Assembly (NCBI GenBank): GCA_030065115.1
Contig: JASJDO010000006.1
Coordinates: forward strand, 1-58,477
Origin: Rhizobiaceae bacterium
GTDB taxonomy: Bacteria; Pseudomonadota; Alphaproteobacteria; Rhizobiales; Rhizobiaceae
Direction of reading: 5' to 3'
DNA length: 58,477 bases
The number at the start of each line of letters is the position of its first letter. Positions within the stretch are counted from its first letter, which is position 1. Positions 32,998 to 41,730 of the stretch are shown piece by piece. The notes under the pieces are model-generated. The model was given only the letters and a program-made list of their open reading frames with translations, ran no database searches and had not been told where the DNA came from. Both the position numbers and the translations under genes were made by a program.

Positions 32998-34944
32998 CTA
33001 TTTTTCCCACATCGTGACCTGTGTATCAACAGCACCGTTTCTGAGACGTTCGAGATGAAAGCGTGTGGGTCCATCACCAGTGTTAAGGCTTGCCACTTCC
33101 GCAAACGCATTGGTTGCGCCGGGATCTGCGACACTCAGAAGCTGAAACGCCCCCAGATATTTTTTCATCCAAGGCGAATTCATGGTGTCTTTGGAGCATG
33201 GTTCAAAACATGCAATCGCAGAATCCCGCCCTTTCAGAACCAGATTCCCTAGTGGGCGAAACAAGGAGTTGTCACATTCATCAACAATCGCTGCACTGAC
33301 GCAAATTCTGGTTCCCAAATGACGGTTCGCACCTTCAAGACGGGCAGCGATATTTACCGTGTCGCCTATCCCGGTATAGTCAAAGAACCGCTTACCGCCA
33401 AAGTTTCCAATCACGGCATCTCCCATATGCAAGCCGATTCGGGTAACCCCTAGCGGTATTCCCCGATCATTAAGTGTTTTTCTGAAGCCTTCGCAATATG
33501 CATCAATGGCCAGAGCCAGTTTCACTGCGTTCGCTGCTTGATTGTCATCGATCTCCGGCGCGCCGAAGAAGCAAACCACCGCATCTCCGATAATCTTGTC
33601 AATAGTCGCGCCATGCTCGGTGATCAGTTCACACATATTGTCGAGATACTCATTTAGCAGTGAGCCCATCTGATCTGGTGGCAACGATTGGGAGAGGCTT
33701 GTAAAGCCTTCCAGATCAGTAAACAGATACGCGACTTTTCTTTTTTCTCCGCCCAGTGAGAGCTTGATCTTGCCACTTGTAAGCTGCCGTACCACCGACT
33801 TGCTGACATATTGAGAAAATGCGGTTTCGAGAAATTGCCTTTCCGATCTATCCTGCCACCACCTGAGAAGAGAAGCCAATAATGCAGCGGAAAATACGGC
33901 AATCGGCGGACCCGCAAGAGGTAGCAAGAGAACATCCGCTGCAAGCAGAAAATAGCCGATCAGAACATACAATCCGGTCGCCAGAATCAGGCCGAAGAAA
34001 ATAAACCGCGGCCTGGATATACGGACGACTGCAGCAATGGAAAGCACAGCAGCCAACCCGATGAATATCCCACGCAGAAACCAGTTAAGTGTGGGCAACG
34101 AGCGACCTGTCAAAATCTGATGGAGAATATGTGCGTGAACCTCAACACCCGGCAGTGACGCGTTGGCGACCCCCAAAGGTGGCAAATGTCTGTCGCTAAA
34201 GGGGATATCTGTTCCAATAAGAACGATTTTGCCAGAAAACCATTCATCAGGAAGGAGATTGACCGTATGTGCAGGATATTTTGGAAATGCTGAAGGGCTA
34301 TCATCCGCTACCGATTTGTACAGAATTCTGCCGGGTCTGGCCTGATTCGAAACCCTGTTTCCCGCCAGAATTTCTGTGAATAGAGGCACGGGCCTGCTCG
34401 CATTATCCAAAATCGTCGGAATGTGCCTGACTGCGCCATCGATAGTATCGCTTTCCAGTACGATAGAGCCTGACAACCGGTCATTTAATACACCTTCCAA
34501 ATAAGTGAGCTGTGACGAAGTCAATCCATTTCCGGCACCTGCACTTGCCAGAACAATTGGAGCGCCAGCACCATCGATCGCCTCAAAGAGTTTCTGGTCT
34601 TTTTCGGGATCACTGGGGCTATCCAGTAGAATGTCGAGGCCTATCCGCTTGGGCGCTTTGGCATCGAGTGCACCTATCAAATCTGCAAGAAACCCGCGAT
34701 CGATAGGTGAGCGATACGGGAATTGGGCAAGCGTTTCTTCCGTAATAACAACAATGACAATTTCTTGTTCGGCGGGCTGTATTGACTTCTGGTTCTGCAT
34801 CACAAGCAAATCGCCGATTACCAGATCAAGTCTGTTCGAAACGACTATTGCAACTGCAACCGCCATCAGTGCTGCTGTCAGCCAATACAATCTCTGCCAA
34901 CCGTCAGTTGGCTTCCTTGAATTTTCTGAACTAAAAAGGGACAT
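32998..34944 (-). CDS. CHASE2-domain adenylate/guanylate cyclase
   Basis: A 648-residue membrane sensor. An N-terminal helix (about 18-37) is followed by a periplasmic CHASE2 domain (about 45-290), three membrane helices (about 295-375) and a class III cyclase domain (about 405-580). The metal-binding Asp residues are in LFTDLEGFT and KIIGDAVVCFFG, and the transition-state Asn/Arg in DTVNIAARLEG. CHASE2 should sense a periplasmic signal and set cyclase output; whether it makes cAMP or cGMP cannot be decided. It lies between the caspase-like gene and the small exported protein. Confidence 0.9.
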   Translation of the reverse strand: MSLFSSENSRKPTDGWQRLYWLTAALMAVAVAIVVSNRLDLVIGDLLVMQNQKSIQPAEQEIVIVVITEETLAQFPYRSPIDRGFLADLIGALDAKAPKRIGLDILLDSPSDPEKDQKLFEAIDGAGAPIVLASAGAGNGLTSSQLTYLEGVLNDRLSGSIVLESDTIDGAVRHIPTILDNASRPVPLFTEILAGNRVSNQARPGRILYKSVADDSPSAFPKYPAHTVNLLPDEWFSGKIVLIGTDIPFSDRHLPPLGVANASLPGVEVHAHILHQILTGRSLPTLNWFLRGIFIGLAAVLSIAAVVRISRPRFIFFGLILATGLYVLIGYFLLAADVLLLPLAGPPIAVFSAALLASLLRWWQDRSERQFLETAFSQYVSKSVVRQLTSGKIKLSLGGEKRKVAYLFTDLEGFTSLSQSLPPDQMGSLLNEYLDNMCELITEHGATIDKIIGDAVVCFFGAPEIDDNQAANAVKLALAIDAYCEGFRKTLNDRGIPLGVTRIGLHMGDAVIGNFGGKRFFDYTGIGDTVNIAARLEGANRHLGTRICVSAAIVDECDNSLFRPLGNLVLKGRDSAIACFEPCSKDTMNSPWMKKYLGAFQLLSVADPGATNAFAEVASLNTGDGPTRFHLERLRNGAVDTQVTMWEK

Positions 34945-35003
34945 GCTACATCCGGTGTAGTGGCAAATGATGTGTCATGCTCAGCAAACCCGTAGAGTTT
35001 GAC

Positions 35004-37169
35004 CTAATTTGGCACATCAAACCGAACAATCTCCGACTGTGTGCCGTCAGCATATTGCAATTGCACAGTCATAAATTTCGTCGCCAACGGAATGTCTGCA
35101 TGGACTGTGGAACCCGGACCCGAAGACGGTATTGCATGGGGATCACCGGGATCACACACTCCAATTTCAAATGTCTGGTCCGGACTGTCTTTGTCGACGC
35201 CGTAATTCACAACATCAATCGCGCAACGGTAACTGATCAGATGAGTGAAATAGACCAATTGCCGACCATCCCATAAACGGTAGCTTAGCCAACCATTGGT
35301 GAATTGCTCCAGAATGTTTTTTTGCGAAGCAACCAACGCAAGAGCCGGATCAAAAGCTATGGAAAACGGGCCCTGCGTTTCGCCGCGAATGTCGGTATAT
35401 TGGACCTCGATATCCGTCTTTCCAGCAGTGCCCGGGAGCTCGACAAACGGTACTGGTATCGGCTGTCCTGTGGTTGGATCAAGAGCGCCTTGCATAAAGC
35501 CGGTGGAGCGAAATTCCTTCCCGGGCATTTTGACAAATATCTCACGCGTACGATCTGCAATGGACATATTCAGCATCCAGCCCTGATTGCTGCGTATGGG
35601 ATTGAGCGTGATGGGATTTCGCAATGCTTGTGTGTTCAGGAAAGACAGGGCCGCGAGTCTTGATTTTGCGTCATCAATGCGTTCAGCAGCCATTTGCTGA
35701 TCGATAAAATATCTCAGATATTGTCCGTCATCGACGCTTGCCATGAATTGGTTCAATAGCTCCAGCTCTTTTGTTTTATCCGCAAGCGATTGCTGTCCCA
35801 GCCGAACCAAAGAGTATTCAAGACTGAGCTCATAATAGGCTGGTGAAAATTCAGGATATGCCTGAATAAAGCTGGTAAGTCGACGCAACCGTTCTTCGGG
35901 TTCTTGCAGCAATATCTCGGCAAAAACCGTCGTTGGATCCCGTTTGCCTTGTGCCAAAGACCGATACACCTCTCGTGCACCAGCACGTCCTTCCTGGACT
36001 TTGAGCACAGCCTGAAACCTGAGGTGAGGATCAATCTGGCGTTCCTGAAAAGCGAAGTACTTCAGATAATCCTGCCTCGCTTTGGGGTAGTCACCCTTGA
36101 TCTCTCGAAGCCGTGCATTTGCATAATATTCATGCGGTCGCTTGGGGTTTTCAACGAGCAATGACCGGCTCTGTATTCTGGCAAAAAGCTTCTCAACATC
36201 GCTACCGGCTGATGAGCCGATGCTGGCCAGGCGGGATTTGGCGAGTTCAGAGAATGCGCCGTTCGGGAACCTGTCTAGATATGCCTGAATTTGCTGCGCG
36301 TCATCACTGTCTTTGACATCATTCCAGAATTGCAGTTCCAGCTGAACTGCATTTTCTGAACGGGAAGCATTCCCGGCATCGCTCTGATCCGCCACATCTC
36401 CGGGGATCAAGACAATATTTGTGGTGAGTGAAGAATGGTCCCAGGGCACTTGCACGCCATTAGACACATCCACAACCTCACGGCGCACACGTTTGAACAC
36501 GGTTTCAAGTGTTGCACCGGGCACCAAAATCTCACGTGAGATGGCAGCGGTGTAAGGGCTGTTCAAACCCTTTCCGTCACTGGCTGTGCTTCCTGGCGCA
36601 GTTGCAAAGGATATATAGCTGCCTCGAGGAGTGCTGTTAAGCAGCGCAAAACCGCCCCCTGCATTGCCCCCTGAACGCTTTAAAGCTGTGTTTCTGCAGG
36701 CATCGAAAATTACAATATTTGCGCCATCATGCGCTGCTTCTACCGTGGAGAGCACCCAGTCAACGGACAACGCCTCAAACTCCGCGTCCACTTCATCCTG
36801 CAAGTCAGCATTGAGCGGGGCGAGGTAGTTCCTGCCTCCAGCCTCAAATCCATGTCCTGAATAATACACCGCGGCGATTGATCCATCACCAGCTTCTTCA
36901 AGTTGCCTGGCAAAATCGCGAACAGCGCGTTTCATTTTTCTCAGATCAGCGTTCAACACAACTTCCGTTGCAAATCCCACCTTTTTGAAGCTTTCGCTGA
37001 TCAGAACTGCATCGTTTACCGGGTTCCTGAGGGGCTGCATGGTTTTGCTTTGGTATTCAGCGTTTCCGATGACGAGAGCAAGGCGCTCTCCCGCTGATGC
37101 AGAAATTACAAAAGTCAGCGCCAAAACCAATTGCAATACCAGAATACAGAATGCTTTCATCCAGCTCAT
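35004..37169 (-). CDS. Secreted caspase-family (C14) protein
   Basis: A 721-residue protein with a signal peptide (MSWMKAFCILVLQLVLALTF, cleavage near SASA-GE), so the peptidase domain should be periplasmic. The caspase catalytic dyad is H106 in VYYSGHGFEA and C158 in IFDACRNTA. The domain starts at LALVIGNAEYQ. The middle part contains tetratricopeptide-like and repeated helical segments; the last 180 residues are beta-rich and hold no family I recognise. Members of this group cleave after Arg or Lys, but targets in bacteria are mostly unknown. It is the first gene of the caspase-cyclase-exported-protein unit, 59 bases before the cyclase. Confidence 0.88.
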   Translation of the reverse strand: MSWMKAFCILVLQLVLALTFVISASAGERLALVIGNAEYQSKTMQPLRNPVNDAVLISESFKKVGFATEVVLNADLRKMKRAVRDFARQLEEAGDGSIAAVYYSGHGFEAGGRNYLAPLNADLQDEVDAEFEALSVDWVLSTVEAAHDGANIVIFDACRNTALKRSGGNAGGGFALLNSTPRGSYISFATAPGSTASDGKGLNSPYTAAISREILVPGATLETVFKRVRREVVDVSNGVQVPWDHSSLTTNIVLIPGDVADQSDAGNASRSENAVQLELQFWNDVKDSDDAQQIQAYLDRFPNGAFSELAKSRLASIGSSAGSDVEKLFARIQSRSLLVENPKRPHEYYANARLREIKGDYPKARQDYLKYFAFQERQIDPHLRFQAVLKVQEGRAGAREVYRSLAQGKRDPTTVFAEILLQEPEERLRRLTSFIQAYPEFSPAYYELSLEYSLVRLGQQSLADKTKELELLNQFMASVDDGQYLRYFIDQQMAAERIDDAKSRLAALSFLNTQALRNPITLNPIRSNQGWMLNMSIADRTREIFVKMPGKEFRSTGFMQGALDPTTGQPIPVPFVELPGTAGKTDIEVQYTDIRGETQGPFSIAFDPALALVASQKNILEQFTNGWLSYRLWDGRQLVYFTHLISYRCAIDVVNYGVDKDSPDQTFEIGVCDPGDPHAIPSSGPGSTVHADIPLATKFMTVQLQYADGTQSEIVRFDVPN

Positions 37170-37268
37170 ATCTTCCCTCACCCAAATGATGGGAGTATGC
37201 CCCCTATTTTTGACATGCGTCAATGATGCATCCAAAAGCTGGCAATCGCTCATCTCGCAACTGAACCC

Positions 37269-38795
37269 TTATGACAGAATGCCTGCGAGATGTATTCTCT
37301 GGATCTTGCCTGAAGGTCCCTTGGGAAGTTCAGGCAATAAATGGATCCGATCCGGGCATTTGAAAGCACCCAATTTCTCACGGCATATTTCGAGTAAATC
37401 TTCAGCAGTTGTTGCTGAGCCTTCGGATAATTTCACACCTGCCTCGACACGTTGACCATAATCGTCACAAGAAACTCCGAACGCTGCCGCTTCAACAACG
37501 TCCGGGTGCGAATATAGTGCTTCATCAACTTCACGCGGTGCTATGTTTTCTCCACCCTTGATTATCAGCTCTTTCAAACGGCCGGTCACGTAGACATAAC
37601 CATCTGCATCCATTCGCCCAAGGTCACCCGTCTTTAACCAACCTGAGCGCGTGACCGCTTTCGCGGTTGCCTCCTTATTTTTGAGGTATTCGCGGAGGAG
37701 ATTTGGGCCGCGAACCAAAATCTCGCCCTCTTCATTTCTCGGCACTTCGATCTGATCAGCGTCACCAATCATAACCTCATTTCCAAATGCAATTCCCGGT
37801 GACCCAATTTTTCGCACCGCAGGCGGAAGTGGATTGGAAAGAATTTGAGCAGCTGTTTCCGTAAGACCCATGGTCTCGATGATCGGAATTCCAAACCGCT
37901 TTTCAAAAGCGGAATGCATATCAGGAGAGAGCGGTGCTGAGGCCGAACGACCAAAACGCAAATAATTGGTGCCCGTTCCATCGCCACTCGGCAACTCGGT
38001 ATTGTGCAGGAGATAAGAGATTTGTGTTGGCACCACAGAAAACCATGTGCACTGTGTTTCCCAAATGACCTCCCAGAACGAAGAAACAGAAAACCTCGGC
38101 GGAATAACGAGCGATCCTGCAGAAACCAGGGAACCCATAAGGGAAACACAAAAGGCATTAATATGATAAAATGGCAGGACACAAAGGCCGCGATCTTTTG
38201 AGCTCAACTGATGCGCTTGCGCTGTATTCTCGCCACCGCTCAGCAAACTTGATTGCGTGTGCAATACGCCTTTTGGGCGACCGGTAGTCCCAGAAGTATA
38301 CATCAAGAGGCCGTCAAAATCGGCTTCAGGCTCTGCGAGCAAACCATCAGTATTTGGTGCGACAGAGAACTGCTCCAGATCGAGAATTACCGGTGGATTC
38401 TCCAAACTTGATGTGCAGGCTTCAACAAGGCCTTTTGCTTCCTCATCTGCTATGACCAGATTTGCCTCGGAATGTTCCAAAACGTATTCAATCGTACTGG
38501 AACCAGCCACCAGGTTGATCGCTGTCGCAAGATAACCGCCATACAAAATACCAAGAATGGTGATCGCGCCATCTATACTGTTTGAAAATGCATAGGCAAC
38601 TGGCTCCCCGGGCATTCTGCCTTTGTTTGCAATTACCTTTGCAACTGCAACAGCGCGCTCACGGGTTTGGCGGTAAGTCAATGTCTCACCAGTTATTGGA
38701 TCAATCAAATGCGCCTGATCCGGGCACTCATCTGCGATACCATCCAACAGGGAGCGTATGGTCGGCCCTTGATGTGGCACTGGCGCGACACTCAT
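37269..38795 (-). CDS. sauT: AMP-forming acyl-CoA ligase, SauT-like
   Basis: A 508-residue ANL-superfamily ligase. The P-loop YTSGTTGRPKGV is at about 166-177, the hinge is in LKTGDLGRMDADGYVYVTGR, and the catalytic Lys is K497 in PSGKIQRIH. It makes an acyl-CoA from a small carboxylate and ATP. With an acylating aldehyde dehydrogenase next to it, the pair matches SauT-SauS, which activate sulfoacetate to sulfoacetyl-CoA and reduce it to sulfoacetaldehyde. Another short carboxylate (for example malonate-like or methylated acids) is possible. The ATG overlaps the dehydrogenase stop by four bases. Confidence 0.75.
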   Translation of the reverse strand: MSVAPVPHQGPTIRSLLDGIADECPDQAHLIDPITGETLTYRQTRERAVAVAKVIANKGRMPGEPVAYAFSNSIDGAITILGILYGGYLATAINLVAGSSTIEYVLEHSEANLVIADEEAKGLVEACTSSLENPPVILDLEQFSVAPNTDGLLAEPEADFDGLLMYTSGTTGRPKGVLHTQSSLLSGGENTAQAHQLSSKDRGLCVLPFYHINAFCVSLMGSLVSAGSLVIPPRFSVSSFWEVIWETQCTWFSVVPTQISYLLHNTELPSGDGTGTNYLRFGRSASAPLSPDMHSAFEKRFGIPIIETMGLTETAAQILSNPLPPAVRKIGSPGIAFGNEVMIGDADQIEVPRNEEGEILVRGPNLLREYLKNKEATAKAVTRSGWLKTGDLGRMDADGYVYVTGRLKELIIKGGENIAPREVDEALYSHPDVVEAAAFGVSCDDYGQRVEAGVKLSEGSATTAEDLLEICREKLGAFKCPDRIHLLPELPKGPSGKIQRIHLAGILS

Positions 38796-40222
38796 TTCCC
38801 AACCCGCTCCCAGTAATCACCAAAAATCTCTTCAACGGATGGTTCATTGACAGGAATGGTGCGCACCACTTTGGTGACATTCATCAAATGCCTATGATTG
38901 AAGTTTTCATCAATTGAATTGCCGCCCCAGGAACCGCATCCCATGGAGAGTGAAAACGGCATGCCATTGTCAAAGGCACCTCCGGTTGCGAAACAATGCG
39001 CCTGATTAACAATGACACGACATGTCGGGATGGTCTCGCCCAACAAGAGTGCTCTTGTATCATCCGTAGTATGTAGCCCGATCGAATGACCCGCACCCTG
39101 ATGATCTAAAACGCGGGATGCTATATTTCGCGCCTCTACGAAGTCTTTGGCAAAATAAATCGTGGTCACGAGCGATAATTTCTCACCGGATTCCGGATAT
39201 GCGGAACCGATGCCTTCGCCTTCAATGAGCAGGAATTTTGCGCTTTCAGCGCGATCGACCTCAATTTCGGCAACATCGATAACCTGATCAACATCCCTTG
39301 CGATCATATGCCGGTTTAGACCACCATTTTGAAATAAAGCATCTTTGAGCTTGGTGGCATTGGCTGTGTCGAGCAGGCGGCCACCCGCTTCATCCAAAGC
39401 TTTGAGAAAATCATCCCGGATTGCATCTACGACAACAAGCACATTTTCCGAAGAGCAGGAGGTGGCATTGTCAAACGTCTTGGAAGCAGTGATCTTCTGC
39501 GCAGCATCCACAACGTCTGCTGTTTCATCGATGATGACTGTCACGTTTCCTGCACCAACACCAATAGCGGGCGTTCCAGAAGAATATGCGCGGTGTACGT
39601 TGTTCTGACTTCCGGTTACCACCAATACATCGACTGTTTCCATCAACCGCTGAGCTTTGACTTTTGAAACAGGCGCTGGAACCATCTGCACGAGGTCCCG
39701 ATCCAAACCGATTTTATCGAATTCTACGTGCATATACCCAAGCAGCTTTTCACAAACCGCAGCACCTTTGGGTGACGGAGAGAGAATGATTGCATTCCCG
39801 CATTTGAGCGCATTGACCACGTTGTTCGTTGGGGTTGCAACGGGATTGGTTGACGGGACGACAGCACCAACGACGCCCACGGGCCGCGCGATCTCTGTTA
39901 TTCCGGTCTTGGGATCATCTCCAATAATGCCACAGGTCTTGGCGTTTTTAATGTCCCGCAACAATCCCAAAGTCTTGCGATGATTCTTGGTGATTTTGTC
40001 TTTGACATTGCCAAGCCCGGTGGTTGCAACAGCCATGGTGGCAAGTTCTTCGTTGCGTGCAGCGTCCATCAGTGCCCACGCTGCAGCCAATGCGGCATTG
40101 TCATATCGCTCCTGAGAGCCATTTTCTTCAAAAGCCTTTTGAGCGGCACGCGCCCGCGCGACGAGATCGTCCACGATTTGGGCTTCTGCCTCTTCGGGCA
40201 TTATTACTGCTGACATACTCAT
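38792..40222 (-). CDS. sauS: CoA-acylating aldehyde dehydrogenase, SauS-like
   Basis: A 476-residue acylating aldehyde dehydrogenase of the EutE/SauS type. It has the CoA-type motif PSTNPVATPTNN and the catalytic Cys at C256 in NATSCSSEN. No Glu general base typical of non-acylating enzymes is seen. SauS reduces sulfoacetyl-CoA to sulfoacetaldehyde, which Xsc would then split; Xsc is not in this window. The start is an ATG at 40222; an ATG six bases downstream (40216) has better ribosome-site spacing. It lies 46 bases after tctC and overlaps the ligase gene by four bases. Confidence 0.78.
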   Translation of the reverse strand: MSMSAVIMPEEAEAQIVDDLVARARAAQKAFEENGSQERYDNAALAAAWALMDAARNEELATMAVATTGLGNVKDKITKNHRKTLGLLRDIKNAKTCGIIGDDPKTGITEIARPVGVVGAVVPSTNPVATPTNNVVNALKCGNAIILSPSPKGAAVCEKLLGYMHVEFDKIGLDRDLVQMVPAPVSKVKAQRLMETVDVLVVTGSQNNVHRAYSSGTPAIGVGAGNVTVIIDETADVVDAAQKITASKTFDNATSCSSENVLVVVDAIRDDFLKALDEAGGRLLDTANATKLKDALFQNGGLNRHMIARDVDQVIDVAEIEVDRAESAKFLLIEGEGIGSAYPESGEKLSLVTTIYFAKDFVEARNIASRVLDHQGAGHSIGLHTTDDTRALLLGETIPTCRVIVNQAHCFATGGAFDNGMPFSLSMGCGSWGGNSIDENFNHRHLMNVTKVVRTIPVNEPSVEEIFGDYWERVGK

Positions 40223-40268
40223 CTCTTTTGGAGTTGCCGGACGGGAATCCGCCCGGCAGATATTTCAT

Positions 40269-41240
40269 TTAGAGGCCTGCAAGAAGCTCTGTCAGGGTTT
40301 CCTGACGTTTTTCCCACATTGCCTGAACTTCAGCACGGCTCATGATTTTCATTGGAGAGCCACCTGCTTTCATGCGCTTCACCACGCGGGCATTTGCAAA
40401 CATTTCCGGGACCTTTGCAGAAAGCTTGTCGATCACTTCCTGCGGAGTTCCCTTTTTGACCATGAGACCACGGAAATTGACTGATGCATTGTCGACATCA
40501 TAACCGGATTCCATCAGTGTCGGAACATCAGGCAGGAACTCGGCACTGCGTTCAATATCCGCTACTGCAAGGATTTTGACATTACCAGCTTCCCGTGCGC
40601 GGAATGCATCAGACAAGTTGTTGATACCGCCAACAACATCACCGGCAATCACGGCTTTCATTGCTGCCGCGCCACCCCCTTTGGTTGGGATATAGGCAAA
40701 TTTTGCTTCTGTGGCCTTCTCGAGCTGAAGTGCTGCGATGTGGTGCCCAACAAACAAACCGGCACCCGACAGGGTCGCCTTTCCAGGATTGGCCTTTGCA
40801 TAGTCAACAAGTTCCTGAATTGTATTGAACTGACTGTCTTTGCCTACAACCACAACTGCAGGGTCTGCACCCCAATTGGCGATGGGTTCAAAACTGTCTT
40901 TCGAATACTGAACACCGCCCTTGATTGATTGGGCAATAAAATGGGGAATGTTATAGGCCGATAGCGTGTAACCATCTGCTTCGGCTTCCGTAGCAAACCA
41001 GTTCCATCCAACACGCCCACCGGCGCCGGGCTTGTTCACAATATACATCGGTTGTCCAAGAACATCTTCATTGCCGGCAACCATGGTCACAATTCGGGCC
41101 TGAAAATCAGTCGCCCCACCCGCGCCATAAGATACCGCCACTCCTATTGGGCGCTCAGGATAACCTTCAGCCAGTGCCACCGTGGCTGTCATCGCCAAAC
41201 CGGCAAATCCAACAAGCAGTGATTTAATCAGTCTATTCAT
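40269..41240 (-). CDS. tctC: Tripartite tricarboxylate transporter binding protein (TctC/Bug)
   Basis: A 323-residue periplasmic binding protein with a signal peptide (MNRLIKSLLVGFAGLAMTA, cleavage after ALA) and the Bug-family start YPERPIGVAVSYGAGGATD. It captures a carboxylate and hands it to TctA/TctB. Bug proteins bind many carboxylates, including sulfonated ones, so the ligand cannot be read from sequence. It lies 28 bases after tctB. Confidence 0.9.
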   Translation of the reverse strand: MNRLIKSLLVGFAGLAMTATVALAEGYPERPIGVAVSYGAGGATDFQARIVTMVAGNEDVLGQPMYIVNKPGAGGRVGWNWFATEAEADGYTLSAYNIPHFIAQSIKGGVQYSKDSFEPIANWGADPAVVVVGKDSQFNTIQELVDYAKANPGKATLSGAGLFVGHHIAALQLEKATEAKFAYIPTKGGGAAAMKAVIAGDVVGGINNLSDAFRAREAGNVKILAVADIERSAEFLPDVPTLMESGYDVDNASVNFRGLMVKKGTPQEVIDKLSAKVPEMFANARVVKRMKAGGSPMKIMSRAEVQAMWEKRQETLTELLAGL

Positions 41241-41268
41241 GTTTTCCTCCCTTGAATAACTGTTCTGT

Positions 41269-41730
41269 TTAAAACCAAATCCCGCGCGGCGTTTGCACCT
41301 TCAGAAGCATTGCAAACAGACCGTAGATTACGAGCATAAAAATTGCCGTGACGAGAATACGTTTGATCCAACCGCGAATGTCTCTCAGCGGTACCGAATC
41401 GTAAATCGTGAAAACCGTCAGAAACGCTATCGTTGATGCGAAATAGAAACCCAGCGATTTTGCGGCAAAAAACACATAAACAGCCATCACCACAAGGCCC
41501 GGAACTATGTTGATAAAGCTGGTCGAGTCCAACCCTTCTCCAACTTTTGCCATTCCGGAAATGGCACGGATAAAGTTCCACACTGCCAAGCCGATGAAGA
41601 AGATCGCAATCAACCGCGGAAATAGGAAGGCGTCGGCGGGCTGCTGTGTAAAGCTGATCCAGGTCACAATAACGGCAACGAACAGAACAATACCAGATGA
41701 TACAATATGCTGCAGGCGTGAAGCGGTCAT
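41269..41730 (-). CDS. tctB: Tripartite tricarboxylate transporter small subunit (TctB)
   Basis: A 153-residue membrane protein with four predicted helices, the size and topology of TctB (DUF1468): SRLQHIVSSGIVLFVAVIV, LFPRLIAIFFIGLAVWNF, INIVPGLVVMAVYVFF and ILVTAIFMLVIYGLFAM. The ATG overlaps the tctA stop by four bases. It pairs with the large TctA permease. Confidence 0.88.
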   Translation of the reverse strand: MTASRLQHIVSSGIVLFVAVIVTWISFTQQPADAFLFPRLIAIFFIGLAVWNFIRAISGMAKVGEGLDSTSFINIVPGLVVMAVYVFFAAKSLGFYFASTIAFLTVFTIYDSVPLRDIRGWIKRILVTAIFMLVIYGLFAMLLKVQTPRGIWF

